A stretch of 53,257 nucleotides of DNA from Domibacillus indicus (GCF_023715895.1 NZ_JAMBOO010000029.1:1-53257); one strand, 5' to 3'. Shown: positions 44,809-52,632, counted from the first letter of the stretch. The notes: generated from the sequence alone by a model not told the origin. Made by a program: numbers and translations.

Positions 44809-45549
44809 TTATTTTTTGGCAAATCCTTGTTTGTTTAAATACTCGAGCATGAAGGGCTGTTTGCTTCTTTCAAGATGATCCTCAATATGGTCTTTCCATC
44901 CCTTTACTTTCTTCACTGTGAAAGGCGCTTTTACAGGACGATCTTGGTAATATTCACGCATCTGTTGGTCATAAGCTGCTAATTTTTCTTCATCGAGTGG
45001 CTGATACTGATTATCAAACATGACCATCGATTGGGGCAAACGTGGTTTTAGTTCAGGTTTCTCTCCAGCAGGATAACCTATGCATAGACCGACTAAAGGA
45101 ACCACATACTTTGGTAAATGTAATACCTCAGTTAATTCTGCAATATTAAGCCTTACTCCACCGATATATACACCACCGAGTCCCATTGATTCAGCTGCAG
45201 TTAACGCATTTTGAGCCATCAGCCCAGCATCGAATGAACCGATTAAAAGAAATTCAATATAGTCAAGGTCAACATCCGGGGCAATTTGATGATTCCGGTT
45301 AAAATCTGCACAAAAAATCCAAAACTCTGCTGCTTCTTCAATATAAGGCTGATTGGCAGAGAGCTGCATCACCTTTTTTCGAAGATCTGGATCTGTAATT
45401 CTAATGATGGAAACGGCCTGTAGAAGGCTGAAAGACGAAGTTTGATTAGCTGCCTTAAAGATTGCCTCCCGTTGTTCCTCTGTCAGTGGTTGATCTGTGA
45501 AAGACCGAATGGATGTATGATTATGAAGCACTTCAAGGGTATTATTCAT
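44809..45549 (-). CDS. oxygen-insensitive NAD(P)H nitroreductase (NfrA/NfsA-like)
   Basis: The protein has 246 residues. The NfrA-type FMN fold shows HTSIRSFTDQPLTEEQREAI, AANQTSSFSLLQAVSIIR, GLGGVYIGGVRLN, PLVGLCIGYPAGE, and the C-terminal extension that reaches across the dimer. It binds FMN and uses NADPH or NADH to reduce nitro compounds, quinones or flavins, and can supply FMNH2 to the adjacent monooxygenase. GAGGAGAGG precedes the ATG. It lies 26 nt past the monooxygenase gene and 39 nt before the transporter gene. Confidence 0.9.
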   Translation of the reverse strand: MNNTLEVLHNHTSIRSFTDQPLTEEQREAIFKAANQTSSFSLLQAVSIIRITDPDLRKKVMQLSANQPYIEEAAEFWIFCADFNRNHQIAPDVDLDYIEFLLIGSFDAGLMAQNALTAAESMGLGGVYIGGVRLNIAELTEVLHLPKYVVPLVGLCIGYPAGEKPELKPRLPQSMVMFDNQYQPLDEEKLAAYDQQMREYYQDRPVKAPFTVKKVKGWKDHIEDHLERSKQPFMLEYLNKQGFAKK

Positions 45550-45575
45550 TTGAATCCTCTCCTCTATTAATTATT

Positions 45576-46910
45576 TTAATATTTAGCACTTCCGTATTGG
45601 TAAGGCACTCCCATATTCTCGCGCAGTGTTTTTCCTTCATATTCCTTGTGGAACAAACCGCGGTCCTGCAAAATCGGGACAACCAGATCCACAAAATCAG
45701 CCACTCCATCATAGGCTATATCCGGAACAACGGAGAAGCCGTCACATGCACCGGCCAAAAACCATTCTTCCAAAAAGTCAGCAACTTGTACGGGGGTACC
45801 TGCAACTACCGGATGATAGTTAATGACCCCATGGGCAAGAACATCTCGAATGGACAGCCCTTGTTTCAGCAGTTTTAAAGCTCTGGGGGAACGTGGATCC
45901 ATTGGGTTGGCATATGCCTTTTTCAACATGTCAGCTGATAAAGGTTGATCAATATCTACCGAGTGCACCGATAGTGGTAAACCAACCATAGAACCAAGGT
46001 ATCTTACCCTGCTTGGAATCTCCTCAGGATTAAAACTCATAAGCTGTCTTCGCCGTTCTAAAGCTTCTTCTTCAGTTGAGCCTAGGGAAAACATAAAACC
46101 TGCATACATCTTGATGTCATCGGGATTTCTGCCAAAACGAGCAGCACTTTGTCGAAGCGCTTGCCTGTGTTCACGAGCAGACTCTATATCATAAGGATTT
46201 GCATAGACACCAGATGCGTACCTACCCGCCAATTCCAACCCTTCACTCCCTCCCCCTGCTTGGAAAATAACGGGCTGGCCTTGCTCAGAGGGGGGGATTG
46301 GCAAGGGGCCACGAGATGCATAATACTGCCCTTCAAGATTTATAGGCCGAATTTTGTTCATGTCGGCAAATTTTCCTCCTTCTACATCTAACGTCCAAGC
46401 GTCTGATTCCCAACTCCCCCACAACGCTTGAACAATTTGTATGGATTCATGAGCCATGCCATATCGTTCTTTGCGACTGGCAATCTGAGCACCAAAATTT
46501 GCCGCCGCTAATGGATCGGATGTGGTGACCGCATTCCATCCTACACGTCCATGACTTATAACGTCCAGTGCTTTGAACTGACGTGCTATATTATATGGAT
46601 AATTGAATGTCGTTGAAAGGGTAGCAACAAGCCCAATATGTTTCGTTTCTCTGGCTACAGCCATTAGTGCTAATATAGGATCCATAGGGAACATAGGAGT
46701 CTGAGGACCTAAGTCATTGGATAATGCAGGAGTATCCGCGATGAAGATCATTTGAAATTTTCCTTTTTCAGCTAATTTAGCCCGCTCCACATAACTGTCC
46801 GTATTTGTGTAAGCAGCTGGGTCGGTGCCAGGCATTCTCCAAGCGCTGAATTCGGCCCCGTACCCAGAAACCATTTGTAGTGCTAGTTGCATCTCTTTTC
46901 TTTTTTTCAT
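45576..46910 (-). CDS. FMNH2-dependent monooxygenase, NtaA/SnaA/DszA family
   Basis: The protein has 444 residues from ATG 46910 (AAGGAGA nine nt upstream). The longer frame to 46952 lacks a site. Luciferase-like TIM barrel: FSAWRMPGTDPAAYTN, FQMIFIADTPA, DVISHGRVGWNAVTTSD (family hallmark), YYASRGPLPIPPSEQGQPVIFQAG and GTPVQVADFLEEW. Such enzymes use FMNH2 from a partner reductase to oxidise chelators, sulphonates or sulphur heterocycles. The next gene is a nitroreductase-type flavin reductase. Two operator-like sites lie between it and the marR gene. Confidence 0.92.
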   Translation of the reverse strand: MKKRKEMQLALQMVSGYGAEFSAWRMPGTDPAAYTNTDSYVERAKLAEKGKFQMIFIADTPALSNDLGPQTPMFPMDPILALMAVARETKHIGLVATLSTTFNYPYNIARQFKALDVISHGRVGWNAVTTSDPLAAANFGAQIASRKERYGMAHESIQIVQALWGSWESDAWTLDVEGGKFADMNKIRPINLEGQYYASRGPLPIPPSEQGQPVIFQAGGGSEGLELAGRYASGVYANPYDIESAREHRQALRQSAARFGRNPDDIKMYAGFMFSLGSTEEEALERRRQLMSFNPEEIPSRVRYLGSMVGLPLSVHSVDIDQPLSADMLKKAYANPMDPRSPRALKLLKQGLSIRDVLAHGVINYHPVVAGTPVQVADFLEEWFLAGACDGFSVVPDIAYDGVADFVDLVVPILQDRGLFHKEYEGKTLRENMGVPYQYGSAKY

Positions 46911-47010
46911 GTATCTCTTCTCCTTTATTTTAAATAAGCTCCAAGTAACCAAAAGACCATGAGGTAAGTTTTACTAATTAAATTTCAGTAGGCGAGAGAA
47001 AATTGAATAA

Positions 47011-47030
47011 TATTTAGCTTACTAACTAAT
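47011..47030. promoter_or_regulatory. MarR-type operator candidate 1, before the monooxygenase operon
   Basis: TATTTAGCTTACTAACTAAT resembles the perfect palindrome at the marR promoter (TATTTAG-N4-CTAAATA), sharing TATTTAGC, a 2-nt gap and RCTAA. About 100 nt upstream of the monooxygenase start. Confidence 0.55.
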
Positions 47031-47040
47031 CTGCTGGTGA

Positions 47041-47310
47041 TCACCCAGCAAGGACAGTTCTTCTTTTGATTTTCTTACTAAGTTTTCGCGTGTAATACTC
47101 ATATCCTTTGGGATTAAGTACGTCTTCGTTGTAAAAGGCTAGTGCAATGTCTGGTTCCCGCTTTCGAAATAACAGGGCTTCCTTGTGGAGAACGGCTATT
47201 ATTCAATGTACGTCTTTAGAAAAATATTCTCCTCTTAAATGAAGCAAATGCGTTTTAGCCATACTGCTATCATTGTTTCGGCTGGACACATCGCCTTCAT
47301 TGGTTCCCAT
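47041..47310 (-). pseudogene. small open frame of ~90 codons with an in-frame TGA
   Basis: An ATG at 47310 opens MGTNEGDVSSRNNDSSMAK, then HLLHLRGEYFSKDVH, ended by TGA at 47203-47205. The same frame continues IIAVLHKEALLFRKREPD, then IALAFYNEDVLNPKGYEYY and a basic end to TGA at 47041-47043. Composition in the second half looks protein-like. No family was recognised. It sits between two operator-like sites. A decayed gene is the best guess. Confidence 0.35.
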
Positions 47311-47370
47311 AATCCTTTTCTCAGTAAATAAACAACATAGAAGTATTTAATGTTTATGGCACTAAATAAT

Positions 47371-47390
47371 TATTTAGCCTGCTAATTATA
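47371..47390. promoter_or_regulatory. MarR-type operator candidate 2
   Basis: TATTTAGCCTGCTAATTATA shares TATTTAGC, a 2-nt gap and GCTAAT with the sites at 47011 and 47853. It lies just downstream of the marR stop and about 60 nt upstream of the broken 90-codon frame. Confidence 0.55.
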
Positions 47391-47404
47391 AACGTAGAGA
47401 AAAC

Positions 47405-47833
47405 TTAAAATAAGTTTTTCTCCATTTGCTTCATTAGTTTCCTTAACAGTAAGAGATCTTCCGGTGAAATGGAATGCAGTAATTTTTCCTGTTGCTGCTT
47501 CCATTTGAAATCAACCGGTTTCTCTAATTCTTTGCCTTTGTCTGTTAGAAAAATCCGCATAACCCTTGCATCTTGTTCATCACGTTTACGGTATATGAAC
47601 CCATTTTGCTCCAGCGATTTAACCATATTTGTTACCGTAGGCGGTTCGCATTTTAAATGTTCACATAGCTGCATTTGTGTTATTCCATCGCCTAACCACA
47701 AACGAGCGAGTAGTTTATCCTGGCCTACATGAAGATTAAGTTCTCTTAGGCTTTCGCTATAATCTCGACGCATTTGGGATGAAACTTTATCTAACGACTC
47801 ACGAATATCGCATCCAACCTTATTGTTCATAGA
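47405..47833 (-). CDS. MarR-family transcriptional regulator
   Basis: The protein has 142 residues from ATG 47833 (AGGGG seven nt upstream). A TTG six codons earlier is unlikely. The winged helix reads RLWLGDGITQMQLCEHLKCE, PPTVTNMVKSLEQNGFIYRKRD (recognition helix), DARVMRIFLTDKGKEL (wing). Family members repress efflux and detoxification genes until a phenolic or oxidant ligand binds. A perfect 24-bp palindrome covers its own promoter region, and two related sites lie toward the monooxygenase operon, so autoregulation and control of that operon are likely. Confidence 0.92.
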   Translation of the reverse strand, partial: SMNNKVGCDIRESLDKVSSQMRRDYSESLRELNLHVGQDKLLARLWLGDGITQMQLCEHLKCEPPTVTNMVKSLEQNGFIYRKRDEQDARVMRIFLTDKGKELEKPVDFKWKQQQEKLLHSISPEDLLLLRKLMKQMEKNLF

Positions 47834-47852
47834 TAAACCCCTACTAGTCAAA

Positions 47853-47876
47853 ATATATTTAGCGGACTAAATATAT
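47853..47876. promoter_or_regulatory. perfect palindromic operator at the marR promoter
   Basis: Ten-bp arms ATATATTTAG and CTAAATATAT are separated by CGGA, 20-43 nt upstream of the marR start. Length, spacing and A/T-rich arms are typical for MarR dimers. Confidence 0.8.
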
Positions 47877-48012
47877 CATGGTGAAATTTAGCTGTCAACT
47901 TATATCAAGAAACCCAACACATTATTTTGGGATGAATTCATCTAGATGAAATTTTATCTATAATTATTTTGGCTTATTTTATTTTCATCGTCTCCAATCC
48001 CTCTTCCACTAT

Positions 48013-48093
48013 CTGCCCGTTAGCGTAATAAGAAAAGGCTGCCCACATCGACACCCATTGATCTTCTACTCTTGCCCTCGTTAATTTAAGTAC
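48013..48093 (+). repeat. dispersed ~80-bp repeat, copy 1
   Basis: It opens CTGCCCGTTAGCGTAATAAG, then AAAAGGCTGCC, a variable middle, and closes CTTGCCCTCGTTAATTTAAG. Same architecture as copies at 50028, 50630 and 51079: a core like TGCCCCGTTAGTTGAATAAG at both ends. Confidence 0.65.
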
Positions 48094-48142
48094 AACACTG
48101 CACAATGTTGGCTCAATTAATAAAAAATATTATCTTATTATT

Positions 48143-48502
48143 TCACTCAGGTTTCTCTCCGAATTTTTTGCCGAAATTCTCCATCATATCAATTATTGGG
48201 ATAAATTCATGCCCTTTAGTTGTTAATGAATATTCAACACGTGGCGGTACCTCAGGAAAAACCTCTCGTTTAATTAATCCATCTGTTTCTAATTCTCTCA
48301 ACTGTTTTGTAAGAGAACCTTGTGAAATATCCCATAAAAAAGCTTTGATTTCACTATACCGACGCTCTTTGGACTTTAAAAACCAAAGAATGAGATATTT
48401 CCAACGTCCGGAGAGTATGTTTTGGGTATAAGCAATGCCATATACTTCCCTGTGTTCCTTTATACACTCTTTGTCAAATCCATCCTTACATATTCTAGAC
48501 AC
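48143..48502 (-). CDS. HxlR-family transcriptional regulator
   Basis: The protein has 119 residues with a GTG start (AGGTG six nt upstream). The HxlR winged helix: IAYTQNILSGRWKYLILWFL, RRYSEIKAFLWDISQGSLTKQL, ELETDGLIKREVFPEVPPRVEY, SLTTKGHEF. A cysteine near the N-terminus (CKDGFDKEC) may be redox-sensing, as in YodB/HypR-type members. It is transcribed divergently from an NAD(P)-binding protein across a palindromic site, the usual layout for regulation of a reductase. Confidence 0.92.
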   Translation of the reverse strand: MSRICKDGFDKECIKEHREVYGIAYTQNILSGRWKYLILWFLKSKERRYSEIKAFLWDISQGSLTKQLRELETDGLIKREVFPEVPPRVEYSLTTKGHEFIPIIDMMENFGKKFGEKPE

Positions 48503-48526
48503 CTTTTCACCTGCTTCCTACTGTTA

Positions 48527-48544
48527 AGTACATAAAAATGTACT
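48527..48544. promoter_or_regulatory. palindromic HxlR-type operator
   Basis: AGTACAT (48527-48533), AAAA, ATGTACT (48538-48544) form a perfect palindrome, 25 nt upstream of the hxlR-type start and about 184 nt upstream of the divergent reductase gene. Resembles known TAC-rich HxlR/YodB boxes. Confidence 0.65.
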
Positions 48545-48727
48545 ATGTCAATTTTAATTGCCTACTTCAAAAAGATGAGAAATGATTTTATTCTAGTATA
48601 TGTAACAGAAATACTCAATACGTTTTTAATATCTAATGAATATATGTATGTGGTTTGGTAAACATATGATTGTGTAACTTTAAGCAGTTTAATTCTTTGA
48701 TAGACAAATTCTTTAGGAGGAATAATA

Positions 48728-49474
48728 ATGAGATTTGGAATTATAGGTGCAGGAACAATAGGGACAATTATTTCTAAAAAATTAGTTGAGAATGGACATG
48801 ATGTCAAAATTGCAGATGCTCGAGGAATTGAACGTTTAGAAGGAAAAGAGCTTGCTGGAACGCCTGTGAGTGTAGAGGATGCAATTAAAAATATTGAAGT
48901 TCTTATAATATCTCTCCCTATAAAAGCACTGCCGAGCATTCGGAACATTATCAATCAAGTCGGGGAGGAAGTAATCATTGTAGATACTTCAAATTATTAT
49001 CCTTATAGAGACGGCAAAATTGAAGAAATCGAGAACGGGATGGTTGAAAGTGTTTGGGTTTCAAATCAATTAGGCAGACCTATCATTAAAGCTTTCAACA
49101 ATTTATTAGCCCATACTTTAGAAAATGAAGGAACCTCCGAAAGTCCTAGTGAAAGAATTGCCATAACAATTGCTGGTAATGACCTATCACAAAAACAAGT
49201 AATTATGGATGTAGCAAACGAGCTAGGCTTCGACACAGTAGATAGTGGTTCTTTAAGTGATTCTTGGAGACAACAGCCCGGAACTCCTGCTTACTGCACA
49301 GAGCTAACAAAAGATGAACTAACGAAAGCATTGAAAAAGGCAAACAAAGAAAAAGCACCATTACTACGAGATAAGTCCATGGAACGGTTTGCAGAGCTCC
49401 TTGCAGGAAAAAAAGAAGTTGAATTATCACATAAAGATTTTGTGAATATAAACAGAGAAATATACAATTCATAA
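48728..49474 (+). CDS. NAD(P)-binding reductase, F420-dependent-reductase-like fold
   Basis: The protein has 248 residues. N-terminal Rossmann motif FGIIGAGTIGTIISKKLVENGHDV; LIISLPIKALPSI and IIVDTSNYYPYRDG are the second-half strands seen in NADP oxidoreductase coenzyme F420-dependent family members and related NADPH-dependent reductases. The end holds PGTPAYCTELTKDELTKAL. Bacilli do not make F420, so NADP(H) is likely the cofactor. GAGGA precedes the ATG. Divergent HxlR regulator and palindrome suggest induction by electrophiles. Confidence 0.85.
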   Translation: MRFGIIGAGTIGTIISKKLVENGHDVKIADARGIERLEGKELAGTPVSVEDAIKNIEVLIISLPIKALPSIRNIINQVGEEVIIVDTSNYYPYRDGKIEEIENGMVESVWVSNQLGRPIIKAFNNLLAHTLENEGTSESPSERIAITIAGNDLSQKQVIMDVANELGFDTVDSGSLSDSWRQQPGTPAYCTELTKDELTKALKKANKEKAPLLRDKSMERFAELLAGKKEVELSHKDFVNINREIYNS

Positions 49475-49477
49475 AAC

Positions 49478-49508
49478 AAAAGGTGCACTCAGTTAGAGCG
49501 CACCTTTT
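49478..49508 (+). terminator. terminator of the reductase gene
   Basis: AAAAGGTGC (49478-49486) pairs with GCACCTTTT (49500-49508), followed by T's. It starts 4 nt past the stop codon. Confidence 0.9.
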
Positions 49509-49702
49509 TGTATATCCATATATACCCATAAAGTTACGGAGAAATATGTTTTCCTCTTTCCTTTTTGCCGCCAAACAATCCGTAATATTATTGATAGTTC
49601 TGGGAGCTTACAAAAAGCCTTTCCAGTCCGAACTCAAATTTTTCAAAAACTGAAATTTAAGTATGATTGTGTTTTAAATCCCTTTTCCATTAACCTGCTT
49701 CG

Positions 49703-49975
49703 TTAATTCAATAGCTCTTTTAAAATTTTATCAGCAATCATTAAGCAATCTTTAGATTTTTTATAGTCATCTTCGAAAGCTTTATTGATTCTTTCAGCTA
49801 ATTCTTCAGCATTATTCACTTGAAGAGCTGCCGATGCAATTCGATGAATTTCAAATTCGTATTCGTCATCTGGGCAATCAAGAGCCAGCAAGCCCATAGG
49901 GTCCCATTCATTAATTATCTTTCCGACTACTTGCAATGTCTTCTTAAATTTGTCTTTAAGGTGTTTATGCGACAA
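49703..49975 (-). CDS. DUF1871 family protein
   Basis: The protein has 90 residues if started at the TTG at 49975, which has AAAGGGGGG at a proper distance. The ATG at 49996 has no site before it, and its next codons encode the ribosome-binding site itself. The core VGKIINEWDPMGLLALDCPDDEYEFEI is the DUF1871 signature. Function unknown. Members occur as stand-alone genes and near polymorphic-toxin immunity genes. Its stop codon falls inside a partial copy of the dispersed repeat (CTGCTTCGTTAATTCAA, 49695-49711), so its last residues may derive from repeat sequence. Confidence 0.72.
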   Translation of the reverse strand: MSHKHLKDKFKKTLQVVGKIINEWDPMGLLALDCPDDEYEFEIHRIASAALQVNNAEELAERINKAFEDDYKKSKDCLMIADKILKELLN

Positions 49976-50027
49976 CCGACTCCCCCCTTTACTCATTAAT
50001 AATAATTCTATATCTTGTTAAATTAAT

Positions 50028-50110
50028 CTGCTCCTTTAGTTGAGGAAGAAAAAGACCGGCTGCTGTTCCAGCCGGTTCTTAAATTCTTGCCCCCATTACT
50101 TGAATAAGAA
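50028..50110 (+). repeat. dispersed ~80-bp repeat, copy 2
   Basis: It opens CTGCTCCTTTAGTTGAGGAAG, contains a hairpin CCGGCTG/CAGCCGG at its centre, and closes CTTGCCCCCATTACTTGAATAAG. Left and right ends are versions of the same core. Sits between the DUF1871 and DUF4275 genes. Confidence 0.75.
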
Positions 50111-50117
50111 GGATTTG

Positions 50118-50567
50118 CTATTCCTCCTTTGACTGATAAAAGTATGGTCCACAATATTCTTCATGAGTAAAAACATATGTCCATGTAAAATCTGTATCAA
50201 CTACATAAATATCTTCTAAATAATCGTCAACATCTTTTAATATGTCTTCTGCCTTTAGACTTTTGGCGTTTTCAAGCAATAATACACTTTGATTGTCACG
50301 GTAAAAAATATAACAACCATTTTTCTTAACCTTATTAAATGCATCCCTTGCTTTTTGTTCTTCTAAACAAGAAAGTTTATTATAGCTAAATACATGCCAT
50401 AAGTGCTGATAAAAATAAATTTTTCCTTTTTGGGATTTGCTAAGGTGCTTGGCGAATGCTTCTTCCCACTGTTTCCGTAAATCTTCTTTTTTGCTTATCA
50501 GTTTGGTAACAAGGATTCCTTTAGACTTTAACAAATTAATCTGCTGTATCATTTTTGAAAATAACAC
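50118..50567 (-). CDS. DUF4275 family protein
   Basis: The protein has 149 residues from GTG 50567. An ATG at 50552 is an alternative, and neither has ideal Shine-Dalgarno spacing. Family landmarks: FRKQWEEAF-type LRKQWEEAFAKHL, KGKIYFYQHLWHVFSYNK, CYIFYRDNQSVLLLEN, and the terminal DTDFTWTYVFTHEEYCGPYF. The function is unknown. Such proteins often lie in Bacillus islands of small immunity-like genes. Placed between two copies of the dispersed repeat. Confidence 0.75.
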   Translation of the reverse strand: MLFSKMIQQINLLKSKGILVTKLISKKEDLRKQWEEAFAKHLSKSQKGKIYFYQHLWHVFSYNKLSCLEEQKARDAFNKVKKNGCYIFYRDNQSVLLLENAKSLKAEDILKDVDDYLEDIYVVDTDFTWTYVFTHEEYCGPYFYQSKEE

Positions 50568-50629
50568 CTCTTATTCCATTCCTACATTATAACTATTCAG
50601 CTTACTTTATTTCCTTTTGTTTTACTAAT

Positions 50630-50710
50630 CTGCTCTTTAGTGAGGAAAAAAAGACCGGCTGGAACAGCAGCCTGTTCTTAAACTCTTGCACCCCGTTATT
50701 TGAACAAGAA
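50630..50710 (+). repeat. dispersed ~80-bp repeat, copy 3
   Basis: It opens CTGCTCTTTAGTGAGGAAA, has a central GGCTG-gaacag-CAGCC hairpin, and closes CTTGCACCCCGTTATTTGAACAAG. Strongly similar to copy 2, including TTCTTAAA before the closing core. Confidence 0.75.
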
Positions 50711-50753
50711 ACCATGTCATAACTCATAAGTTTTGACACTTACATAAATAAAA

Positions 50754-50775
50754 AAGACTGTCTATTGACAGTCTT
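50754..50775 (-). terminator. terminator of the small membrane protein gene
   Basis: AAGACTGTC (50754-50762) pairs with GACAGTCTT (50767-50775), A run before and T-rich after. It lies 38 nt past the stop of the gene at 50813. Confidence 0.88.
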
Positions 50776-50812
50776 ATTATTGAATTAAAACCTGCTTTAC
50801 TTAGTGATTTCT

Positions 50813-51004
50813 TTATTTGTCATTATCCAAATCACTATCCAGAAAAGACTTTTTATCCTCTTCAGTCCCATACTTCTTTTCAATAAATTGACCAATCACT
50901 GACTTGTTAATACCATCCTTTACTGCTGTTAAAATTACTATATACAAAATAAATAGACCAACAATCCAAAGGATAATAGAAAAAACTAAGGAATCGAATG
51001 CCAT
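50813..51004 (-). CDS. small single-pass membrane protein of unknown function
   Basis: The protein has 63 residues. A hydrophobic helix fills residues ~6-27 (LVFSIILWIVGLFILYIVIL), then TAVKDGINKSVIGQFIEKKYG and an acidic tail. A GGGGGG site precedes the ATG by five nt. It resembles the short DUF6019-like membrane peptides of bacilli in shape, but this is not certain. It has its own terminator. Confidence 0.6.
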   Translation of the reverse strand: MAFDSLVFSIILWIVGLFILYIVILTAVKDGINKSVIGQFIEKKYGTEEDKKSFLDSDLDNDK

Positions 51005-51078
51005 TATGTCCCCCCAAACTAATAACCAATTCCTTACATTACTTTACCACAAAAAAACATTCCCCTCCCTCAACAACC

Positions 51079-51163
51079 CTGCCCCGTTGTTAGCTGAATA
51101 AGAAAAGGCTGCCGAAATGACAGCCGAGATATTAAACAAAGCACCCCGTTAGTTGAACAAGGA
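51079..51163 (+). repeat. dispersed ~80-bp repeat, copy 4
   Basis: It opens CTGCCCCGTTGTTAGCTGAAT, AAGAAAAGGCTGCC, includes GGCTG-N9-CAGCC, and closes GCACCCCGTTAGTTGAACAAGG. This copy has the least altered core and helps define the consensus TGCCCCGTTAGTTGAATAAG. Confidence 0.75.
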
Positions 51164-51179
51164 ACCCCTTTAAATCGAT

Positions 51180-51638
51180 TCATTTAAGCAGTGTTTTTAA
51201 AGCTTCCTCAATATCTGTTTCTAGGTCATTTTTTGATAAATCATATAGTGTGCCTGAACCTTTAGAGTAACCACCAAAGTAATACCACAATCCAATTGTA
51301 TCTGCATAAAAATCATCATCAAATTTTGGACCATCATAATCTATCGCTATTTGAGAACGATACTCTTTTTCTAGACATTTTTCGGAAGTTAAGCCCTTTA
51401 TTTCATCTCCATCAATATCCCTGCCAATCCAAATTATTAGATTGTTTTTTCCCTGAATTTCGAATACATTTTCATACTTTCTTTGGAGAACTTTACTACA
51501 TTCTTCTCCTAACTTTTCTAATTCAATTATCTTTCTTTTTAACTCTTTGTTTATTTCACTTTTTGGAATTAGAATGTACTTGTCATAAAGCTTATTTTGT
51601 TCATCCTTCTTAAATAACCTTCTGAATTTATCAAGCAT
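51180..51638 (-). CDS. hypothetical protein
   Basis: The protein has 152 residues. A basic N-terminus (LDKFRRLFKKDEQNKLYD), a central coil (INKELKRKIIELEKLGEE), then a mixed alpha/beta part with LIIWIGRDIDGDEIKGL, SQIAIDYDGPKFDDDFYA and a conserved-looking LWYYFGGYSKGSGTLYDLS. AGGTGGG precedes the ATG. No family was recognised. Size, acidity of the second half and neighbours (DUF1871, DUF4275) make an immunity-type protein conceivable, but this is a guess from context. Confidence 0.55.
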   Translation of the reverse strand: MLDKFRRLFKKDEQNKLYDKYILIPKSEINKELKRKIIELEKLGEECSKVLQRKYENVFEIQGKNNLIIWIGRDIDGDEIKGLTSEKCLEKEYRSQIAIDYDGPKFDDDFYADTIGLWYYFGGYSKGSGTLYDLSKNDLETDIEEALKTLLK

Positions 51639-51888
51639 ATTTTTCCCACCTATCTAGAGAAACCGTTATTTAAGTATTCGATTTCTTATTAAACTAACCT
51701 GCCCGATCGTATTTGAAATGACAGAAACATGTCATAGCTTGCGCTTATCAAAAATTAATGCGTAATCCTTATTGAACTATCGGAGCAGTTTAAATCAATA
51801 AGATATAGTTATGAGTTTTCATTAATAATTCATAATTCCCCTTATGTATCTTATTTGATATGTTAAAGAAAAGAAAGGGGGGATTATA

Positions 51889-52632
51889 ATGAGAATTTTT
51901 GATGCACATTTTCATATTATTGATTTTGATTTTCCGATTATCGAAAACCAAGGATATACACCACCGAGCTATGTTGTAACAGATTATCAAAATGAAACCG
52001 CTGATTTGAATGTATTAGGTGGAGCGATTGTGTCTGGGTCTTTTCAAGGATTTGACCAAGAATACTTATTGAAGGCACTTAAACAAATGGGTCCAGCATT
52101 CTGTGGCGTTACGCAATTGCCCTTTACTGTGACGGATGATGAAATTGTAAGCTTACATAACAATGGGGTAAGAGCATTACGATTTAATATCAAACGAGGT
52201 GGTTCAGAAGATTTATCAAAGCTCGATTACTTTGCTAGAAGAGTTTATGATTTGGCTGGGTGGCATAGTGAACTTTATATTGATGCAAAAGAGTTACCTG
52301 AAATTGCATCGACTATTGAAAAATTACCTGCTATTTCAATTGACCATTTAGGATTGTCAGAAGAAGGACTAACGCATTTGTTAAAATTAGTTGATAAAGG
52401 TATACACGTAAAAGCAACAGGTTTTGGGCGTGTGGAACTAAATGTTGAAAACGCTTTAAAATCCATATATGAAACAAATCCTGATGCACTTATGTTTGGC
52501 ACAGATTTGCCATCAACAAGAGCGAAAAGACCTTTTGAATATGGAGATATTGAATTGATTCAGCATCTATTTGATGAAAAAGCTGCGGATAAAATCTTGT
52601 ATACAAATGCTTTAAAATGGTATTTCAAGTAA
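51889..52632 (+). CDS. metal-dependent hydrolase, amidohydrolase-2 family
   Basis: The protein has 247 residues. The N-terminal metal motif FDAHFHIID (HxH), IDHLGLS (His) and MFGTDLPSTR (catalytic Asp) match the TIM-barrel amidohydrolase-2 family, near 2-pyrone-4,6-dicarboxylate lactonases and decarboxylases. It is somewhat shorter than most (about 280). AAAGGGGGG precedes the ATG. It stands alone between the repeat-rich region and icd, so no pathway can be named. Confidence 0.8.
   Translation: MRIFDAHFHIIDFDFPIIENQGYTPPSYVVTDYQNETADLNVLGGAIVSGSFQGFDQEYLLKALKQMGPAFCGVTQLPFTVTDDEIVSLHNNGVRALRFNIKRGGSEDLSKLDYFARRVYDLAGWHSELYIDAKELPEIASTIEKLPAISIDHLGLSEEGLTHLLKLVDKGIHVKATGFGRVELNVENALKSIYETNPDALMFGTDLPSTRAKRPFEYGDIELIQHLFDEKAADKILYTNALKWYFK

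Larger units (their letters stand above)
47834..48142. other. intergenic region with marR operator and repeat copy
   Basis: 309 bp between the marR and hxlR-type genes hold the 24-bp palindromic operator (47853-47876) and one copy of the dispersed repeat (48013-48093). No gene is seen. Confidence 0.6.
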
